Shown here piece after piece: positions 27,740 to 38,393 of a DNA stretch of 64,000 bases. The notes under the pieces are model-generated. The model was not told the origin of the DNA. It made no database searches and saw nothing but the letters and a program-made list of their open reading frames with translations. Numbering within the stretch: position 1 is the first letter of the stretch; each line of letters opens with the position of its first letter. A program made the position numbers and the translations under genes. The stretch covers positions 124,001 through 188,000 of the forward strand of contig CAVSUM010000004.1 in assembly GCA_963731105.1 (NCBI GenBank), read 5' to 3'. The DNA is from RPQJ01 sp963731105. Its GTDB lineage: Bacteria > Pseudomonadota > Gammaproteobacteria > Steroidobacterales > Steroidobacteraceae.

Positions 27740-30683
27740 ATGAACATGGCTTCGAGCATTTCCAGGCGCGTGTCACTGTGGGCCGTTGCGGTCGGGATCC
27801 TGGCCCTGGCGGGTTCGTTGCTGCAGGCACCGCCAGCGCTCGCGCAGACCCGCACCCCGACCAGTGCCCAGCTGGACGCATTCCGCAACCTGACACCCGA
27901 ACAGCAGCGTGCAGTGCTCGAGCAGCTGCAGAAGGGCAGCAGCGCGGGGGAAACGCGCGACAAGACGCTTGAGTTTCCGGCCACGACCGAGCCGAAGCCC
28001 GTGCGCGAGGACGCCGAGGCCGAGGCCGCCTTTACCGCCGAAGGCGAGCGCGCGCCTGCGCGGCGGCGATACGGTGCTGATCGAATTGTCGATCCGGCCG
28101 AAGGGCGAGGACGACCTCGAAAAGTCGATCGCCGAGGAAAAGCGCAAGAAGGAACTCGAGCAGGCCGCGGCGGAGCGGGCCGCGTCGCCGACACCGACGT
28201 CGGCACTCGACACTCGTTCGATGTCGACCACCAAGGAGCGTAAGAAGGCGATCGAGGCGGAGCGCCTGCGCGAGCGCACGCCGGAGGAGATGGCGGTGCT
28301 CGAGAGGATCCGCGACCGGATCCGCTTCGGTAACCCCTACAAGCTCGATCGCTACGGTGTGCTGCAGTTGCCGGGCGTCAGCGGCATCGCACTCGCCGGG
28401 CTGACTGAAGAGCAGGCGACGCGACGTCTGGCCGCCGATCCGGCGCTGCGCGACTTCCTGCTGCGACTGACGCAGCTGCCGCTCGAGCTGCAAGGCGCCG
28501 ACGCACTGCGGCCCTTCGGCTACGACCTGTTCACGAACGCGCCGACCACGTTCGCCCCGGTGTCCGATGCACCGGTGCGTGGCGACTACGTGCTTGGACC
28601 CGGCGACACGGTCGGCGTGCAGTTGCTTGGCAACTCCCCCAGCGTCTACACGCTCACGGTCGGCCGCGACGGCAACATCCGCATCCCCGAGCTCGGTCCC
28701 TTGTCCGTGGCCGGCATGCGCTTCACCGAGGCGCGCACGGCCATCGAGCGATTGGTGAGCGAGCAGATGATCGGCACCCGCGCCGTGGTGAGCATGGGTG
28801 AGCTGCGCGCCATGACGGTATTCATCACCGGCGAGGCCGAACGGCCGGGGTCCTACTCGATCAGCAGCCTTTCGACCATCACCAACGCGCTGTTTGCCAG
28901 CGGCGGCGTCAGCGAGATCGGCTCGCTGCGCAACATCCAGCTCAAGCGCGCCGGCCGGCTGGTCACCACGCTCGACCTGTACGACCTGCTGCTGCGCGGC
29001 GACACCCGCAACGACCTGCGGCTGCAGTCCGGCGACGTGATCTTCATCCCGCCGGTCGGCAACACGGTGGGCATCACCGGCGAAATCCGCCGCCCCGCGA
29101 TCTACGAGCTGAAGGGCGAGTCATCGGTGGCCGACCTACTGTACCTGGCCGGCGGCCTGTTGCCGGAGGCCGACCCGCGCAACACGACCATCGAGCGCAT
29201 CGGCGACTCGCGCGAGCGGCAGGTCGTCAGCGTCGACCTGGCCAGCCCGCAGGGACGCACCACGGCATTGCGCGCCGGCGACCTCGTGCGCATCAATCCG
29301 GTGCGGCCGCAGTTCAGCAACGCAGTCACCCTCAGGGGCCACGTGCTGCGCCCAGGACCCGTGGCCTGGCGCGCCGGGCTGCGGCTCACCGATGTGCTGC
29401 CGCGCGTGGAGGACCTCAAGCCAGGTGCCGACCAGCACTACGTGCTGATTCGCCGCGAGGCGGGGGACCGTCGCGTAACGGCGGTGTCTGCCGACCTGGC
29501 GCAAGCCTGGCGGGCACCGAACTCGCCGGCCAACGTCACGCTGTCGCCGCGCGACCTGGTGTACGTGTTCAACCTCGAGGGTGGTCGTGAACTGGAGTTG
29601 AAGCCGCTACTCGAGGAGATGCAGCAGCAGGCTGGCATGGGCGCGCCGACGCAGACCGTCGGCGTCGGTGGACAGGTGAAGGCGCCGGGGCGGTATCCGC
29701 TCGAGGTCGCCATGACCGTGTCCGACCTCGTGCGTGCAGGCGCCGGACTCGACGAGGCGGCCTATGGCGGCGCGGCGGAACTGGCACGCTACGAGGTCGT
29801 GAACGGCGAGTACCGCCAGGTGGCGCTGATCGACATCGACCTCGGCAAGGTCCTCGCCGGCGACACCACCGCGGACTTCGTGCTGCAGCCCTACGACTAC
29901 CTGACGATCAAGGCACTGCCGCAGTGGACCGAGCAGGAAACGATCCTGCTCGGCGGCGAGGTGCGGTTCCCGGGCAAGTACCCGATCAAGCGCGGCGAGA
30001 CGTTGAGCCAGGTGCTGAAGCGCGCGGGTGGGCTCACCGACCTGGCGTTTATCGAGGGCGCGGTGTTCACGCGCAAGTCGCTGCAGGAACGCGAAGCGCA
30101 GCAGATCGCGGCGTTGGCCGACCGCTTGCAGGGCGACCTCGCGGCACTGGCATTGCAGGCGACGCAGGGCGGCGGATCCTCGGGGCAGAACGCCAGGGAG
30201 GCGGTCTCAGTCGGGCAGACGCTGCTCGACGGCCTGCGCGAGATCGAGCCCGTCGGCCGGCTGGTGATCGACCTCGAGCGCGTGGTCGCGGCGCCGGGCT
30301 CGCACCAGGACGTGGTGCTGAAGGACGGCGACCGGCTGCTGGTGCCGGGACGCATGCAGGAGGTCACGGTGCTCGGCGAGGTGCAGAGCGGCACGTCGCA
30401 CCTGTGGGATCCGGTGCTCGCCCGCAACGACTACATCCGGCTGAGCGGCGGGACCACGCAGAAGGCCGACGACGGACGCATCTACGTGGTGCGTGCCAAC
30501 GGCAGCGTGGTGAGTGGCGGCGGCAGCGCGTGGTTCAAGAGCAACCACGGCGCGATCCGCCCGGGCGACACCATCGTCGTGCCGCTCGACGCCGAGCGCA
30601 TGCGGCCGCTGCCGCTGTGGACGGCGGTGACGACCATCATCTACAACCTGGCGGTGTCCGTGGCCGCGGTCAATTCCTTCTAG
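27740..30683 (+). CDS. Polysaccharide export protein with multiple SLBB domains (one frame break)
   Basis: About 980 residues, far longer than Wza (about 380). Signal peptide ends QAPPALAQ. A charged coiled-coil-like stretch (AEEKRKKELEQAAAERA, TKERKKAIEAERLRERTPEE) precedes a polysaccharide-export domain (RGDYVLGPGDTVGVQLLG) and at least five SLBB-type repeats (VFITGEAERPGSY, VGITGEIRRPAIYELKG, TLRGHVLRPGPVAW, VGGQVKAPGRYPLE, LLGGEVRFPGKYPIKRGE). It ends with a hydrophobic helix (LWTAVTTIIYNLAVSVAAV). An extra base near 28053 splits it. It is the likely outer-membrane export channel and is followed by wzz after 17 bases. Confidence 0.88.
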
Positions 30684-30700
30684 CCGCAGGGTCCCGGGAC

Positions 30701-31618
30701 ATGAATGTTGCGACGGAACCCGCCCCGACCCGACAGCGGCCAGTGCTGATGGTGACCTTCGACGAACTGCTCGAGGTCATGTGGCGGAAGCGCTGGCTGG
30801 TGCTGGCCTGCGTGGTGCTCGGCGCGGCGCTCGCGGCCGCGGCCGCGTGGATCATGACGCCACGGTACCGCGCCCAGTTGATTCTCGTGCCGGTCAGGGG
30901 CGACGACATGCGCGGTGCGCTGTCCGGCGCACTGGGCCAGCTCGGCGGACTTGCCTCCCTCGCCGGGGTCGCGCTGCCGGGTGGCGGCAACAAGGACGAG
31001 AACCTGGCGTTCCTCAACTCGCGTGCCTTCCTCCGGCAGTTCATCGAGGAAGAGAACCTGCTGCCCGTGCTGTTCGCCAAGAAGTGGGACGCACAGAAGG
31101 GCCAGTGGAAAGTCGACGATCCCGACGACGTTCCGACGGTGGCGGATGGCGTGCGCTACATGGACCGGAGCGTGCGGGCGGTGCAGGAGGAACGGCGCAC
31201 CGGAATCGTGACGCTGTCGATCGTCTGGAAGGACCGCGAACAGGCGGCGCGCTGGGCCAACCTGATGATCGAGCGGGCCAACCGCGACCTGCGGGCGCGG
31301 GCCGTCAGCGACGCCGAGGCGAGCCGGGACTACCTCAACGCGGAGCTCGCCAGGACCGACGTGCTGGAGCTGCGCCAGTCGCTGTATCGGCTGATCGAGA
31401 GCCAGGTGAAGACCATCATGCTGGCGAGCGTGCGTCCAGAGTACGCTTTCAGGGTAATCGACCCGGCTTCGGTGCCGGACGCGAAGGACAGGGTGCGGCC
31501 GAAGCGCCTCGCGATGATCGTGCTCGGCGCGCTCGGCGGCGGCATCGGTTCCATGCTGCTGGTCGGCTGGCAGTTGCGGCGGGAACGCCTGCGGCAGTGG
31601 CGCAGCGCGACAGCCTAG
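30701..31618 (+). CDS. Wzz/chain-length determinant family protein
   Basis: 305 residues. Two transmembrane helices frame a periplasmic domain: WLVLACVVLGAALAAAAAWIM near residues 30-50 and LAMIVLGALGGGIGSMLLVGW near 270-290, the latter preceded by the Pro/Gly-rich RVIDPASVPDAKDRVRPKR motif of the family. It sets modal chain length of Wzy-polymerised glycans and there is no tyrosine-kinase domain. It lies between the export channel and the ligase/polymerase gene, whose GTG start overlaps its end. Confidence 0.88.
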   Translation: MNVATEPAPTRQRPVLMVTFDELLEVMWRKRWLVLACVVLGAALAAAAAWIMTPRYRAQLILVPVRGDDMRGALSGALGQLGGLASLAGVALPGGGNKDENLAFLNSRAFLRQFIEEENLLPVLFAKKWDAQKGQWKVDDPDDVPTVADGVRYMDRSVRAVQEERRTGIVTLSIVWKDREQAARWANLMIERANRDLRARAVSDAEASRDYLNAELARTDVLELRQSLYRLIESQVKTIMLASVRPEYAFRVIDPASVPDAKDRVRPKRLAMIVLGALGGGIGSMLLVGWQLRRERLRQWRSATA

Positions 31619-32839
31619 GCCGCGATGCGGCGCCCGCGTCGCTGCTGCTGGCGGCCATGTATGCGCTGACCGTCGTCGGGTTCCCGCTGGTCTCCACGAT
31701 CCCGACCATCCTGCGCCTTGACTCGCAGGTCGCCACGGTTCCCTACCGCGTGCTGGTGCTCGGCGTGTCGCTCGCCGTGATGTTCGGCTGGTGGGTGCGC
31801 GGCACGCGCATCTGCCTCAACGCAGCCGTGCTGCTCACCTTGACGCTTTGGGCGCTGCTGGTGGCGCGGCTGGTGCACGGCATCATCGTCGACCCGCTGC
31901 CGGGAGAGCTGTACATGCCGCCGTCCCAGCTGCTGCTGCTCAGCGTCGGCGCGTGCTTCCTGCCGGCGCTGACGGCGCTGGAGCCGCCGAGCGAGCGCAC
32001 GCTGGACCTTGCCCGACATGCGATCGAGGTGCTCGGTGCGATCGCGATGGTCGGCATCCTGTACGTCGGCCTGCGCGGGGTGATGCAGGGTTCGATCCTG
32101 TATCGCCTCGCCACGCCAGTGCTGAACCCGATCTCGGTGGGGCATCTCGGCGTCTCGGTGCTGGCGGTGGCCTTGTGCGGCTTCGCCGGCGCGGGCCGGT
32201 TGACGCGCTTGTTGCGCACGCTGCTGGTGATTCTCAGCGTCGCGGTCGTGGTGGCCACGGTATCGCGCGGACCGATCGCGGCCGGGCTGGTCATCGTGCT
32301 GCTGCTGGCGATGCGCCCGCGCGTCGGCCAGACGTATTGGTCTCGGCGGCATCCTGCTGCGCTTCGGCCTGATCGGCGCGGGTGTGGCCGCGGTCGTGCT
32401 GGCCATCAACTATCTCGAGGAGCTGGAGATCATCGACGTCGTGGCGCGCCTCACCGACACGCTGCAGGACGTGGCGTCGCAGGAGCGGGCGGCGATGATC
32501 GTCGGCGCGTGGCAGCAGTTCACGGCGAGTCCCCTGCTCGGCGATGCGCTGGTCGAGCGGCGCTTCATGGAAAACCCGCACAACATCATCGTCGAGAGCC
32601 TGATGGCGCTCGGCGTGGTCGGGCTCGGTCTGTTGCTGCTCAGCATGGCGGCCAGCCTTGCCGCGGGTTTCGGGATCTACCGGGGTGCGACGCGCCACGC
32701 CTGGGTCGCACTCATCTACCTGCAGTACGTGATTCACTGCCTGCTGTCCGGATCACTGCTCACCGACGGTGCTTTCTGGTTCTTCGGTCTGGCGGTGCTT
32801 GCGCTCGCGCGAACGCCACTGGCGCGCTCAGGAGCCTGA
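31597..32839 (+). CDS. O-antigen ligase/polymerase-like membrane protein (one frame break)
   Basis: About 413 residues from the GTG at 31597 (overlapping wzz by 22 bases); ATG at 31657 is an alternative start. Ten or more hydrophobic segments and a periplasmic loop carrying AWQQFTASPLLGDALVERRFMENPHNIIVESLMALGVVG, the PF04932 ligase/polymerase pattern with the conserved H-N after a long loop. An extra base near 32337 (context TTGGTCTCGG) breaks the frame. It is either the Wzy polymerase or the ligase of this locus; no second candidate is visible in the window. Confidence 0.8.
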
Positions 32840-32843
32840 GGCG

Positions 32844-34712
32844 ATGTGCGGCATCCTGGGTTGGTTGGGTGGCGGCGAAACTCCCCCGGATCCCCGACGC
32901 TTTGCCGAGGCACTGCACCTGTTGCGGCATCGCGGCCCCGACGACGAGGGGGTGTGGAGCGCGCCCGGGGTGATGCTCGGTCACCGCCGGCTGTCGATCA
33001 TCGATTTGTCGCCGGCGGGCCACCAGCCGATGACGAGCCCGGATGGTGCGCGGACGATCACCTACAACGGCGAGATCTACAACTACGTCGAACTGCGCGC
33101 GCAGCTCGAGGCGCTTGGACGGCGGGTGGCGGGTGGCTCCGACACCGGAGTGCTGCTCGCGGCGCTGGCGGAGTGGGGCACTGGTGCGCTGGCGAGGCTG
33201 AATGGCATGTGGGCCTTCGGCCTGTGGGATGCCGCGCAACGCCGTTTGCTCCTGAGTCGCGACCGGTTCGGCGTCAAGCCGCTGTATTACCGGCACGGCC
33301 CCGGCGGCTTTGCGTTCGCCTCGGAGCCCAAGGCGCTGCTGGCGCTTTACCCGGACCATCGCGCCGTCGACGAGACGACGCTGCTGCGCTTCCTCGCGAA
33401 CAACGAGCTGCACAGCCACGACGCGTCGTTCTATGCAGGCATCCACGTGCTGCCTCCCGCGCATTGCCTCCAGTACGAGCCGGAGACCGGGCGTATCGCG
33501 ATCGAGCGTTACTGGCAATACCCGGAGCGCGGCGATGCGTCCGTGGACGCCGTTGCGGCGTGCGAGCAGTTCGCCGGGCTGTTCGAGGACGCCGTGCAAC
33601 TGCGACTGCGCAGCGACGTGCAAGTCGGCGTCACATTGAGCGGCGGACTGGATTCGACGGCCGTGCTCACCGCGGCGGCGCGGCACGGCCGTCGTGCCCC
33701 GCACTGTTTCACGTCCGTGTACGGCGACGGATCGCCCGGCGAGCTCGACTGGGCGCAGCGCGCGGCCAGCGTCGTCTCTGCCGAACTGGAGCCTGCGCCT
33801 GCGCCGCAGGATGGCTGGCTGACGACGTTGCCCGAGATCGCGTGGCACATGGACGGTCCGGGCTACTCACCGGCGGTCTATCCGTTGTGGTGCCTGATGC
33901 GACAGGCGCGTGCTGCGGGCGTGCCGGTGTTGCTCGAAGGGCAGGGCGCGGACGAGGCACTGGCCGGCTATCCCGCGTATGCCGTACTCGACCTGGTGGA
34001 TTTCATGCGCGGCAGGACCAGTGAGACGCGCAGCTTTGCGGCGGTGTCGCGTCGCTTGCGACGACTGTCCGCCACGTTTTCCCCGTTGTGGCTGCTGCTG
34101 TGGATCGGCCGGGAAGTGTCGCCGGCGCTGCTGGCGTGGCACCGCTCGCGCACGGGCTTCCAGTCGCTGCTGCGGCCAGGTGTGGCCATCCCGCCGCCGC
34201 TGGCGCTGGACGACCTGCCGCAGGGCGGTGATGCCGTGCGTCGCCGGTTGCTGTCCGACCACGCGCGCAACATCCTGCCGGGCCTGCTGCAATACGGCGA
34301 TGCGGTCAGCATGGCGCATTCGATCGAGGCGCGAAATCCATTCCTCGACTACCGACTGGTCGAGTGGTTGTTTCGCCTGCCGACGGCGTTCAAGCTGCAT
34401 GACGGCGAAACGAAATGGGTGCTGCGCGAATACCTGCGCGCCACGGGCCAGCAGGCGATCGGCAATCGTCCCGACAAGCGCGGATATCCGACGCCGGTGT
34501 CGCGTTGGCTCCTCGCCGATCCGGACGGACTCGAGCGGCGGCTGTCGCAATCCAGTTCGCCGCTTGCCGCATGGTGCGCGCCTGGAGCGATACGACGCTT
34601 GATCGGACAGGTCGCACGCGGGGCTCCGGGCGCCGATCACCACCTGTACAAGCTGCTGGCCACTCAGGCCTGGTATGAACGCTGCATCGAGGTGCCGGCG
34701 GGGCGATCATGA
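32844..34712 (+). CDS. asnB: Asparagine synthase (glutamine-hydrolysing), AsnB/WbpS-like
   Basis: 622 residues, normal. N-terminal glutaminase domain with nucleophile Cys2 (MCGILGWLGG) and RHRGPDDEG, RLSIIDLSPAGHQPM, YNGEIYNY; C-terminal synthase domain with the PP-loop SGGLDSTAVL and EGQGADEALAGYP. Inside polysaccharide loci such enzymes (WbpS) amidate uronic acids to uronamides; with a TviB-like dehydrogenase and uronate epimerase nearby that is the favoured role here, but not shown. It begins 4 bases after the ligase gene and overlaps the next gene (ATGA). Confidence 0.9.
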   Translation: MCGILGWLGGGETPPDPRRFAEALHLLRHRGPDDEGVWSAPGVMLGHRRLSIIDLSPAGHQPMTSPDGARTITYNGEIYNYVELRAQLEALGRRVAGGSDTGVLLAALAEWGTGALARLNGMWAFGLWDAAQRRLLLSRDRFGVKPLYYRHGPGGFAFASEPKALLALYPDHRAVDETTLLRFLANNELHSHDASFYAGIHVLPPAHCLQYEPETGRIAIERYWQYPERGDASVDAVAACEQFAGLFEDAVQLRLRSDVQVGVTLSGGLDSTAVLTAAARHGRRAPHCFTSVYGDGSPGELDWAQRAASVVSAELEPAPAPQDGWLTTLPEIAWHMDGPGYSPAVYPLWCLMRQARAAGVPVLLEGQGADEALAGYPAYAVLDLVDFMRGRTSETRSFAAVSRRLRRLSATFSPLWLLLWIGREVSPALLAWHRSRTGFQSLLRPGVAIPPPLALDDLPQGGDAVRRRLLSDHARNILPGLLQYGDAVSMAHSIEARNPFLDYRLVEWLFRLPTAFKLHDGETKWVLREYLRATGQQAIGNRPDKRGYPTPVSRWLLADPDGLERRLSQSSSPLAAWCAPGAIRRLIGQVARGAPGADHHLYKLLATQAWYERCIEVPAGRS

Positions 34713-35651
34713 ACTCGATGGCCCCGATTGCAGTCTTCGCCTATCGACGTCCCGAGCACTTGCGGCGCACCCTCGCGAGCCTGATGGCCTGCGACGGGTT
34801 CGCCGCAGCGCCGCTGTTCCTGTTCGCCGACGGCGCAAGGGGCGCGACGGATGCCGACGGCGTCGCGGCCGCCCGTGCGGTCGCGCGAGAGATGATTGGC
34901 GATGCGGCGCAGTATCACCTGAGTCCGACCAACCGCGGCCTGTCGAACTCGATCATCGCGGGGGTGGCCACCGTCCTCGAGCGCCATGACCGGATCATCG
35001 TCATCGAAGACGACATGGAGTTGAGCCGCGGCTTCCTCAGCTACATGAACGCGGCACTCGCGCGCTATCGCCGGCGAATCGGCGGTGATGCAGGTCTCGG
35101 GACACATGTTCGATGTGCCGGCGTTCATCGGCCGTGATCGCGCGCTGTTCCTGCCGCTCACGACCTCGTGGGGCTGGGCCACCTGGCGGCGGGCGTGGGC
35201 AACCTTCGACACTGCCGCGCCAGGCTGGCAGGACCTGCGCGGCGATCGCGACCTGCGACGCCGTTTCAACATCGACGGTGCGTATGACTACGCGAGCATG
35301 CTCGAGCGGCAGATGAGCGGCGTCGGCGATTCGTGGGCGATTCGCTGGCACTGGTCGGTGTTCCGTGCCGGCGGCGTCTCGCTGTTCCCGCCCGTGTCCA
35401 TGGTGCGCAATACCGGAATGGACGGGTCGGGCACGCATGGCCGCGGCCTGCTGCGCCGACTGCGGTCGATCCCGTCGGCGCTGCATCCAGGGCCCCTGCA
35501 GCTACCTGCGACCGTGGCCGTCGAGGCGGCCGATTTCGCAGCCGTGCGGCAGGCGATCTGGCGCCACAATGCCGGGACATTGGGGATGGTGGCGGACCGG
35601 CTGCGCCGCCTGCGATTCGAGCTCAAGCGCGGGCGGCGGGGCGACTCGTGA
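34709..35651 (+). CDS. Glycosyltransferase, GT2-like (one frame break)
   Basis: About 313 residues. GT-A features: IAVFAYRRPEHLRRTLASL at the N-terminus, SPTNRGLSNSIIAGV, and the metal-binding IVIEDDMELSRGFLSYMN. After an extra base near 35086 the sequence continues VMQVSGHMFDVPAF...SWGWATWRRAWATFD, a block typical of this family. Start overlaps the asnB stop and the end overlaps the flippase start. It adds a sugar to the repeat unit on the cytoplasmic face; donor unknown. Confidence 0.82.
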
Positions 35652-36937
35652 CGTCGGACCTGCGGCGTTGGTTGCGCGGCGACTTCGCGCGGCACGTGGC
35701 TTCGCTGGGCTCCGGCACGGCGCTCGGCCAGCTGATCGTCGTGGCCGTGACGCCCTTGCTGACGCGCCTCTACACGCCCGAGGACATGGGGCTGTTCGGG
35801 CTGTTCGCGAGCTTCCTCGCGATCGCGAGCGTGGCCGCGACCCTGCGCCTCGACTTCGCGATCGCGACGACCGCGGACCGGGAGACCGCGCTGCGCCTGC
35901 TGGCCCTGTGCCTGGTGGTCACCCCGCTGGCGAGCCTGCTGCTGGGCGCGCTGCTCTACCTGTTGATCCGCCACGATGTCTTTGCCTACGGCTTGTTGCC
36001 CCTGTGGACGGTGCCGCTCGGCATCGTGGCGCTGGCAGCGACTGGCGCATTCGTGGCGCTGCGTTGCTGGCACGTTGCCCGGCGAAGCTTCACCGCCGTC
36101 GGCCGGGCGATGGTCGCGCAGGGAACGGCCCGCGCGGTTGCGTCGGTGCTGCTGGGATTGCCTGCCGCGGGATGGGCGGGGCTGGCTGCCGGCGATCTGG
36201 CCGGCCGACTGTTCGGCATCGGTCGTCTGTGGCGCGAGGCGGGTGGCGAGCTGCAGCAAGCCCGGCGCGGCGGGCGCCTCGGACGATTGGGCGAGGAACT
36301 GAGCCGCGCACGGCACTTTCCGCTCGTGGTACTGCCCTCGAGCCTCGTCGATGCGCTCGCGGCCGCATTGCCGCTGCCGTTCATCGCCTGGATGTTCGGC
36401 GCAGCGGAGGCGGGACAGTTCGCGCTGGTCTGGCGCGTGGCTGGCTTGCCGGGAGGCCTCGTCGCAGCCAGCGTCGGCGACGTCTTCCACGCCCATGCCA
36501 CGGCGGCACGCTCCGTCGGGTCCCCTCAGGTGCGACACCTGCTGCTCGACACGATGCGCATGCTCGGCATCGTCGCCGTCGCGATCTATGTGCCGCTGTG
36601 CCTGGTCGCCCCTTGGGTGTTCGAGTGGGTGTTCGGCGCGCCGTGGCGCATGGCCGGCGAGATGCTGCTGCTGCTGGCGCCGATGTGGTTGACGTCGATG
36701 GTGGTGAGCCCGGTGAGCAGATTGCCGATGGTGCTCGGCCGGCCGCAGCTCAAGCTGGTGTTCGACACCTGCTTCCTCCTGCTGCCGCTCGCGGCGCTCG
36801 CGGCCTTTGCGTCGCACGGCGTCCTGGTCGCGGTATTCGCCTACGGCGTGGCCGCTGCCGCCGCCTATGCGATATTTGCGCTACTGCTGTACCATGCGGC
36901 GGGCCGCCGTGCAGAAGAGGCTCGCCCCGCAGCCTGA
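35648..36937 (+). CDS. Oligosaccharide flippase (Wzx/MATE-like)
   Basis: 429 residues from a GTG that overlaps the upstream TGA. Around twelve hydrophobic segments; the N-terminus reads HVASLGSGTALGQLIVVAVTPLLTRLYTPEDMGLFGLFAS, the hallmark of polysaccharide flippases, and the middle has LPLPFIAWMFGAAEAGQFAL. It translocates lipid-linked repeat units across the inner membrane. Its presence, together with Wzz and a Wzy-type protein, marks the locus as Wzx/Wzy-dependent. Confidence 0.86.
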   Translation: MTSDLRRWLRGDFARHVASLGSGTALGQLIVVAVTPLLTRLYTPEDMGLFGLFASFLAIASVAATLRLDFAIATTADRETALRLLALCLVVTPLASLLLGALLYLLIRHDVFAYGLLPLWTVPLGIVALAATGAFVALRCWHVARRSFTAVGRAMVAQGTARAVASVLLGLPAAGWAGLAAGDLAGRLFGIGRLWREAGGELQQARRGGRLGRLGEELSRARHFPLVVLPSSLVDALAAALPLPFIAWMFGAAEAGQFALVWRVAGLPGGLVAASVGDVFHAHATAARSVGSPQVRHLLLDTMRMLGIVAVAIYVPLCLVAPWVFEWVFGAPWRMAGEMLLLLAPMWLTSMVVSPVSRLPMVLGRPQLKLVFDTCFLLLPLAALAAFASHGVLVAVFAYGVAAAAAYAIFALLLYHAAGRRAEEARPAA

Positions 36938-36964
36938 TGCGCGGGCCTCCTTGGGACCTCTGAC

Positions 36965-37546
36965 GTGTTGCAGTTCCTTCACAAGCTGCGCAGCCTCGTC
37001 GTGCGCGCCTTGGCGCGCACCTGGGGCGGTGCTCGACAATGGCAGGTCGCCGCATCGGCGAAGGTCTCGCCGCGATCGGCATTCGGGCCGTTGCCGTCCC
37101 GCGTCGCGATTGGCGAAGGCAGCATCGTCGCGGCACGCCTTTGCGCCGACCGGCCCGACTGCGAGATCGTGATCGGCCAGCGCACCTACATCGGCCGCTC
37201 GACGATCGTGTGCGCAGAGTCCGTGACGATCGGCGACGACGTGCTGATTTCCTGGGGCTGCGAAATCATCGATCACGATTCACATGCGCTGCTGTGGAAG
37301 GACCGTGCCTCGGACGTGAGTGACTGGCATGCAGGCCGGAAGGACTGGTCGAAGGTGCGCTGCGCGCCGGTCGTGATCGGCAATCGCGCGTGGATCGGCT
37401 GCAACGCGCTGGTGCTGAAGGGCGTCCGGATCGGCGACGGCGCGGTCGTCGCCGCGGGCACAGTGGTCACGCGCGATGTGCCTGCCAACAGCCTCGTCGG
37501 CGGCAACCCCGCGCGGGTCATTCGTGAGCTGGCCAACGATGACTGA
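36965..37546 (+). CDS. Hexapeptide-repeat acyl/acetyltransferase
   Basis: 193 residues from a GTG. Left-handed beta-helix repeats are visible: VAIGEGSIVAARLCADRPDCEIVIGQRTYIGRSTIVCAESVTIGDDVLISWGCEIIDHDSH, then VVIGNRAWIGCNALVLKGVRIGDGAVVAAGTVVTRDVPANSLVGGNPARVI in shorter terms a WbbJ-like maltose O-acetyltransferase pattern with the catalytic His in DHDSH. It probably O- or N-acetylates a sugar of the repeat unit with acetyl-CoA. It overlaps the next gene by 8 bases. Confidence 0.86.
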   Translation: MLQFLHKLRSLVVRALARTWGGARQWQVAASAKVSPRSAFGPLPSRVAIGEGSIVAARLCADRPDCEIVIGQRTYIGRSTIVCAESVTIGDDVLISWGCEIIDHDSHALLWKDRASDVSDWHAGRKDWSKVRCAPVVIGNRAWIGCNALVLKGVRIGDGAVVAAGTVVTRDVPANSLVGGNPARVIRELANDD

Positions 37547-38393
37547 CGCGACGACCAGTTGGGAGGCCGCGGTGCGTTCGCTGCTCGACGACCCGGGGCA
37601 GCGCCAGCTGGTGCTCGATTGCTTCTACGACCTGCCGCGCACGGCAGCGGTCGATCGCTACGCGCGCAGTCCCGAGTGGCAAGCCCTGCTGCAGCTTCTG
37701 CCGCGGCCGGCCGGCCGCGCGCTCGAGATCGGTGCCGGGCACGGCATCGCCAGTGCTGCACTCGCTCGCGCGGGCTGGCAGGTGACGGCACTCGAGCCGG
37801 ACCCGAGCGACCTGGTCGGTGCCGGTGCGATTCGCGGCCTGGCGGCGCAGGGCGGGCTCGATATCCGCGTGGTGGAAGGATTCGCGGAATCACTGCCGTT
37901 CGCAGACAGCGAGTTCGACCTCGTGCTGGCGCGGCAGGTGCTGCATCACGCACGCGACCTGCCGCAGCTGTGCCGCGAGATCGTGCGTGTCGTGCGGCCC
38001 GGCGGCATGGCGCTGGCAGTGCGGGAGCACGTGATCTCGTCGCCCGCGGACCTGCCGCGGTTCCTCGCGATCCACCCGCTGCATCACCTGTACGGCGGCG
38101 AGCACGCGTGCTTGCTCGATGAGTACCGCAGCGCGCTGTCCGGTGCAGGCCTGCGCATCGAGCGCGAGCTGGCGCCGTTCGATTCGCCGATCAACTATGC
38201 TCCGCACACCCGCGAGTCGTTGCGCGACGAGCTGGTGCGCCGGGCTGGCCGTGTTCCTGGCGGCAGCGCGTTGCTGCGCGGTGTGCTTGCCAACGAAGGT
38301 GCCTACGATGCGTTTCTGCGGCTGTTGTCGCGCATCGACCGTCGCCCCGGGCGGCTGTATTCGTTCGTCTGTACCCGGCCGGTGACTGCATGA
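37539..38393 (+). CDS. Class I SAM-dependent methyltransferase
   Basis: 284 residues. SAM-binding motif I ALEIGAGHGIASAALARAGW, motif II acidic VTALEPDPSD, motif post-II EGFAESLPFADSEFDLVLARQVLHHARDLPQLCREIVRVVRPGGMALAVREH in the usual order for UbiE/COQ5-like enzymes. In this context it may methylate a sugar or the lipid-linked glycan. ATG overlaps the acyltransferase stop, and its own end overlaps the next gene (ATGA). Confidence 0.85.
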   Translation: MTDATTSWEAAVRSLLDDPGQRQLVLDCFYDLPRTAAVDRYARSPEWQALLQLLPRPAGRALEIGAGHGIASAALARAGWQVTALEPDPSDLVGAGAIRGLAAQGGLDIRVVEGFAESLPFADSEFDLVLARQVLHHARDLPQLCREIVRVVRPGGMALAVREHVISSPADLPRFLAIHPLHHLYGGEHACLLDEYRSALSGAGLRIERELAPFDSPINYAPHTRESLRDELVRRAGRVPGGSALLRGVLANEGAYDAFLRLLSRIDRRPGRLYSFVCTRPVTA

